From Rhodocyclales bacterium (lineage in GTDB: Bacteria > Pseudomonadota > Gammaproteobacteria > Burkholderiales > Rhodocyclaceae), in NCBI GenBank assembly GCA_016214175.1, contig JACRPB010000177.1, forward strand, positions 1 to 39,090: a stretch of 39,090 nucleotides of DNA, in the 5' to 3' direction. This document shows positions 38,613 to 39,090 of this stretch, in pieces; within the stretch, counting starts at the first letter, position 1; each line of letters begins with the position of its first letter. The notes under the pieces were generated by a model. It was given only the letters and a program-made list of their open reading frames with translations, made no database searches and was not told the origin of the DNA. A program made the translations under genes and the position numbers.

Positions 38613-39090
38613 ATGAATCCGCACCTTACCGCACTTGGCATTTCGAGCGAATTGATAACGGCTCGTGGCTTACGCGAATGCGAGGAGGCTGCGACGCTTG
38701 AAGTTGCCGAAGTGGGGGCGGATGGTCGAGATCACTTGCTTATCCCTTTGGCCGCCGAAGCGTGGCGCGCACTCAAGGCGGCGGCGCTCGCTGATGGCAT
38801 CGATCTATTCATTGTTTCGGCCTTTCGCAGCATTGACCGGCAAGCCGAGATAGTTCGCCGAAAGCTTGAAAGTGGGGCGGTGGTTGAAAGCATTCTCACC
38901 GTTTGCGCGCCTCCGGGCTTTAGCGAGCATCACACCGGGCGAGCCGTCGATCTTTCAACCTTTGGCAGCCGCGCGCTCGAAGTCGAGTTCGACCAAACTG
39001 CTGCATATGGCTGGCTCATTCAGCACGCTTCTGAATTCGGCTACTATCTTTCGTATCCCGTTGGCAACTGCTGGGGCTATCAATATGAAC
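38613..39090 (+). CDS. M15/VanY-like D,D-carboxypeptidase, partial, in the second cassette
   Basis: Absent from the ORF track because it has no stop in the window. From ATG 38613, 13 bases after the attC, 159 codons stay open to the right edge: MNPHLTALGISSELITARGL... Marks of peptidase family M15B (VanY type): LFIVSAFRSIDRQAEIVRRK, then APPGFSEHHTGRAVDLSTFG with the zinc ligands of the SxHxxGxAxD motif, and at the edge YYLSYP...WGYQYE, just before the expected final WHW zinc motif. No signal peptide is seen, so it may act in the cytoplasm or on free peptides. In the VanY family such enzymes remove terminal D-Ala from peptidoglycan precursors. Gene order and base composition make it cassette cargo. 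Confidence 0.85.
   Translation, partial: MNPHLTALGISSELITARGLRECEEAATLEVAEVGADGRDHLLIPLAAEAWRALKAAALADGIDLFIVSAFRSIDRQAEIVRRKLESGAVVESILTVCAPPGFSEHHTGRAVDLSTFGSRALEVEFDQTAAYGWLIQHASEFGYYLSYPVGNCWGYQYE

Overview
The window is GC-rich chromosomal DNA (clearly above 60% GC by eye) from a betaproteobacterium. Gene content and order look most like the Rhodocyclales and their relatives (glyA-nrdR-ribD; gpmA-envC-ctpA-moeB; rhodanese-grxC-secB-gpsA; pmbA next to darP and mog). The exact genus cannot be fixed from the sequence.

Layout. 1-2242: the end of a type IV pilus/MSHA-like assembly locus (MshG/PilC partial, MshE ATPase with a c-di-GMP binding N-terminus), both on the minus strand. 2351-9842: a housekeeping block also known around secB in E. 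coli: trmL, then the minus-strand run arsR-rhodanese-grxC-secB-SH3 protein-gpsA, and divergent from it gpmA-envC-ctpA plus a small hypothetical gene. 9988-13689: moeB, then an island built around a sigma-54 enhancer-binding regulator. TGCCA-N3-TGGCA palindromes lie on both sides of the regulator gene, and one good -24/-12 promoter lies outward on each side. One promoter faces a tiny membrane protein (minus strand). The other faces a DUF3149 membrane micropeptide and a broken orphan Rieske gene (plus strand). 13713-17383: ribD, nrdR, glyA (carrying a 73-nt frame-breaking tandem duplication) and a histidine phosphatase. 17548-21050: a TRAP transporter (dctQ, a broken dctM, and a convergent dctP). 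21184-23679: pmbA, darP, mog. 23726-31128: signalling genes (HD-GYP phosphodiesterase, hybrid histidine kinase, thyA, and a CBS/PAS/GAF diguanylate cyclase). 31134-37596: glucokinase, a DUF2934 protein with a histone-like tail, and a glycogen block (glgB divergent from glgC-GH57).

37597-39090 is foreign in character. A tandem pair of ~162-bp structured repeats leads into a lower-GC integron gene cassette ending in a textbook attC site (extrahelical base, R''/R' boxes). It is followed by a second cassette encoding an M15/VanY-like D,D-carboxypeptidase that runs off the window. No integrase gene is present in the window, so this is either a CALIN (attC sites without integrase) or the edge of a larger integron. 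It seems to have landed just after the GH57 stop codon.

The most interesting items are the sigma-54 island with its bracketing operator sites, the integron cassette edge with its structured repeats, and a BigR/SqrR-type dithiol repressor placed upstream of a rhodanese-glutaredoxin operon. Three genes (petA-like, glyA, dctM) carry lesions of tens of bases. These could be real gene decay or assembly errors, and raw reads are needed to decide.
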